Positions 31,806 through 32,805 of a DNA stretch of 32,805 nt are shown piece by piece (positions within the stretch are counted from its first letter, which is position 1; the number at the start of each line of letters is the position of its first letter). This DNA is from an uncultured bacterium (GTDB lineage Bacteria > CAIJMQ01). The stretch covers positions 1 to 32,805 of the forward strand of contig CAIJMQ010000073.1 of NCBI GenBank assembly GCA_903821905.1, read 5' to 3'. The position numbers and the translations under genes are program-made. A model generated the notes under the pieces. It saw only the letters and a program-made list of their open reading frames with translations. It made no database searches and was not told the origin of the DNA.

Positions 31806-32060
31806 TTAAGTTTGCGATTTTCCGGAAAGACTGTTTTTATGACTTTTCCACCACAGGTTCTCGTTTTTAGGTTTAGATTCGAGGATTTTTAGCACATGTA
31901 CAATTTTGTCCACCGACTTACTGCTTACTGTTTTTCCTTGTTCAAATCTTAAAATAGTTCTATAAGAAATCTCGGTAACCTTTGCAAAGTCGTTTTGGCT
32001 GATATTTAGCGCCATTCTTCTATCTTTAAACTCTTTTTTATCCATTTTTTCGTTTTCCAT
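31806..32060 (-). CDS. Small XRE-family helix-turn-helix protein
   Basis: An 84-residue protein with a Cro/CI-type HTH: RRMALNISQNDFAKVTEISYRTILRFEQGK, truncated here by class, with ISQNDFAKVTEI and SYRTILRFEQG as helices 2 and 3. The C-terminal part is basic and probably flexible. It stands alone, without an obvious toxin partner. It could bind the palindrome at the Mla operon promoter or its own upstream region; neither is shown. The 156 bases upstream to the next gene hold a TATAAT (minus strand, 32138-32143) without a good -35. Confidence 0.8.
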   Translation of the reverse strand: MENEKMDKKEFKDRRMALNISQNDFAKVTEISYRTILRFEQGKTVSSKSVDKIVHVLKILESKPKNENLWWKSHKNSLSGKSQT

Positions 32061-32216
32061 TGTTATAAATCGATATGCTCAGAAGCTAAACCTTCCAAAT
32101 TTCGTTTTATAGGGGATTTCGAAGATGAGGATGGCTGATTATATGTGTTTTTTTCGGGTTTAGTGGTTATCTTACACATAATTGGCTATTTTAAGTTTAT
32201 TCTAAGGTATATTACA

Positions 32217-32411
32217 TTATTTACTGTGGATCTGTATAAACTTCCCTATTGAACGATCATAAGTTCTTTCTATATCGTCCGGGAAACAACAAGCAGGTAA
32301 TTCGCTGTTTCTCAAATGATAACTTATACATTCACAGCAGAGACCTTTTCTACTACATGGTTCATAGGAACAATTGCATTTTTTCTTATTCTGTATAGAT
32401 TTACATTCCAT
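32217..32411 (-). CDS. Cys-rich DUF6485-like small protein
   Basis: A 64-residue protein with eight cysteines spaced [19 protein letters not shown] and ending [19 protein letters not shown]. The pattern matches small DUF6485-type proteins as I remember them; the cysteines suggest metal or Fe-S binding, function unknown. A good AAGGGAG site lies before the ATG and a TATAAT further upstream. It follows the HAD gene on the same strand, 64 bp after its stop. Confidence 0.75.
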   Translation of the reverse strand: MECKSIQNKKKCNCSYEPCSRKGLCCECISYHLRNSELPACCFPDDIERTYDRSIGKFIQIHSK

Positions 32412-32475
32412 ATTTTCTCCCTTAGAGAGTTTTAAATTATAACAAAATATAAGGTTGAAGATATATTATTGATTT

Positions 32476-32805
32476 TTACTCATGAATAAACTGCAGTATT
32501 TTTTCCACTGAAATTTGCTCAAGGATAAGATCTGCTTTTTTTAATTTCTCTCGGGGTAACGTATGAACAACAGCTATGCATTTCATTCCAGCACTTTTTG
32601 CAGCTTCGATCCCAACAGGAGAATCTTCTATAACGATGCATTCCTCAGGTTTTAGTGTCATTTTTTCTGCAGATAAAAGATAAATATCAGGTGCAGGTTT
32701 TGGGTTTGATATATCATTAATTGTAAGAATATATTTGAAATAGGATATAAGATTAGCGTTTTTTAGAATTTTAAAAATAAATCTACTGTCTGAATTCGAA
32801 GCAAC
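32476..32805 (-). CDS. HAD-superfamily phosphatase/phosphomutase, C-terminal part
   Basis: The frame is open to the last base of the window, giving about 109 residues; the track Met at 32661 is internal. Visible are HAD motif II (VASNS at the cut end), the motif III Lys in NPKPAPDIY and motif IV IVIEDSPVGIEAAKSAGM. This is the beta-phosphoglucomutase-like / phosphoglycolate phosphatase-like subfamily I. The catalytic Asp motif and cap domain lie outside the window, so the substrate cannot be judged. Confidence 0.88.
   Translation of the reverse strand, partial: VASNSDSRFIFKILKNANLISYFKYILTINDISNPKPAPDIYLLSAEKMTLKPEECIVIEDSPVGIEAAKSAGMKCIAVVHTLPREKLKKADLILEQISVEKILQFIHE

Noticed and set aside
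1-32805. tRNA, rRNA, CRISPR array, transposase or integrase genes
   Set aside because: Looked for by eye and none recognised. A dedicated tRNA and repeat search would be needed to exclude small or degenerate ones.

Overview
The window reads as about 33 kb of chromosome from an AT-rich, Gram-negative-type bacterium. Lipid A synthesis (lpxB) and an Mla outer-membrane lipid transport operon imply an outer membrane. The first visible genes are an ADH synthase plus 3-dehydroquinate synthase II pair, the archaeal-type entry to aromatic amino acid synthesis, which is scattered among bacteria. I cannot name the phylum from sequence alone; the mix would fit an uncultured candidate lineage.

Layout. 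(1) 1-4.0 kb, plus strand: ADH synthase (cut by the window edge), DHQ synthase II, lpxB, a DUF374 acyltransferase and queH, tightly packed or overlapping. (2) 3.9-7.55 kb, minus strand: hisC followed 2 bp later by a secreted GH29 fucosidase-like lipoprotein and a degenerate M14-like protein whose end overlaps queH. (3) 7.6-15.7 kb, plus strand: priA, a TPR protein, a small membrane protein, then the housekeeping run prs-rplY(ctc)-pth-ychF-rpsF-ssb-rpsR. (4) 15.7-22.9 kb, accessory: fic, a DUF3892-like small gene, a displaced second copy of the rpsR 3' end, and a complete type I restriction-modification operon hsdR-hsdM-hsdS plus a small fourth gene. (5) 22.9-25.7 kb: a Gfo/Idh/MocA oxidoreductase, a MazEF-type toxin-antitoxin pair, a GtrA-like protein and an ICMT-like methyltransferase. 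(6) 25.8-31.4 kb, minus strand: one operon containing a GAF-PP2C-HATPase regulator, a STAS protein, MlaE, MlaF, MlaD and a coiled-coil membrane protein. (7) 31.4-32.8 kb: a structured 426 bp intergenic region, a small XRE regulator, a Cys-rich DUF6485-like protein and the C-terminal part of a HAD phosphatase.

Main observations. Two accessory insertions sit directly behind core genes, and each is bounded by a second copy of the 3' end of that gene: 38 bp of priA (one mismatch) beyond the TPR gene, and 69 bp of rpsR (about 81% identical, still readable as the bS18 C-terminus) beyond fic and the DUF3892-like gene. Each zone also carries a TTGATTTC/GAAATCAA palindrome followed by a second hairpin. 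This suggests a recurrent insertion mechanism at gene ends, although no integrase or transposase is visible. Separately, the Mla lipid transporter is co-transcribed with a complete Ser/Thr partner-switch module, and the promoter of that operon contains a perfect 8+8 bp palindrome filling the -35/-10 interval. That makes phospho-controlled lipid transport a testable idea. The fic promoter and the Mla operon promoter both predict nearly leaderless mRNAs.
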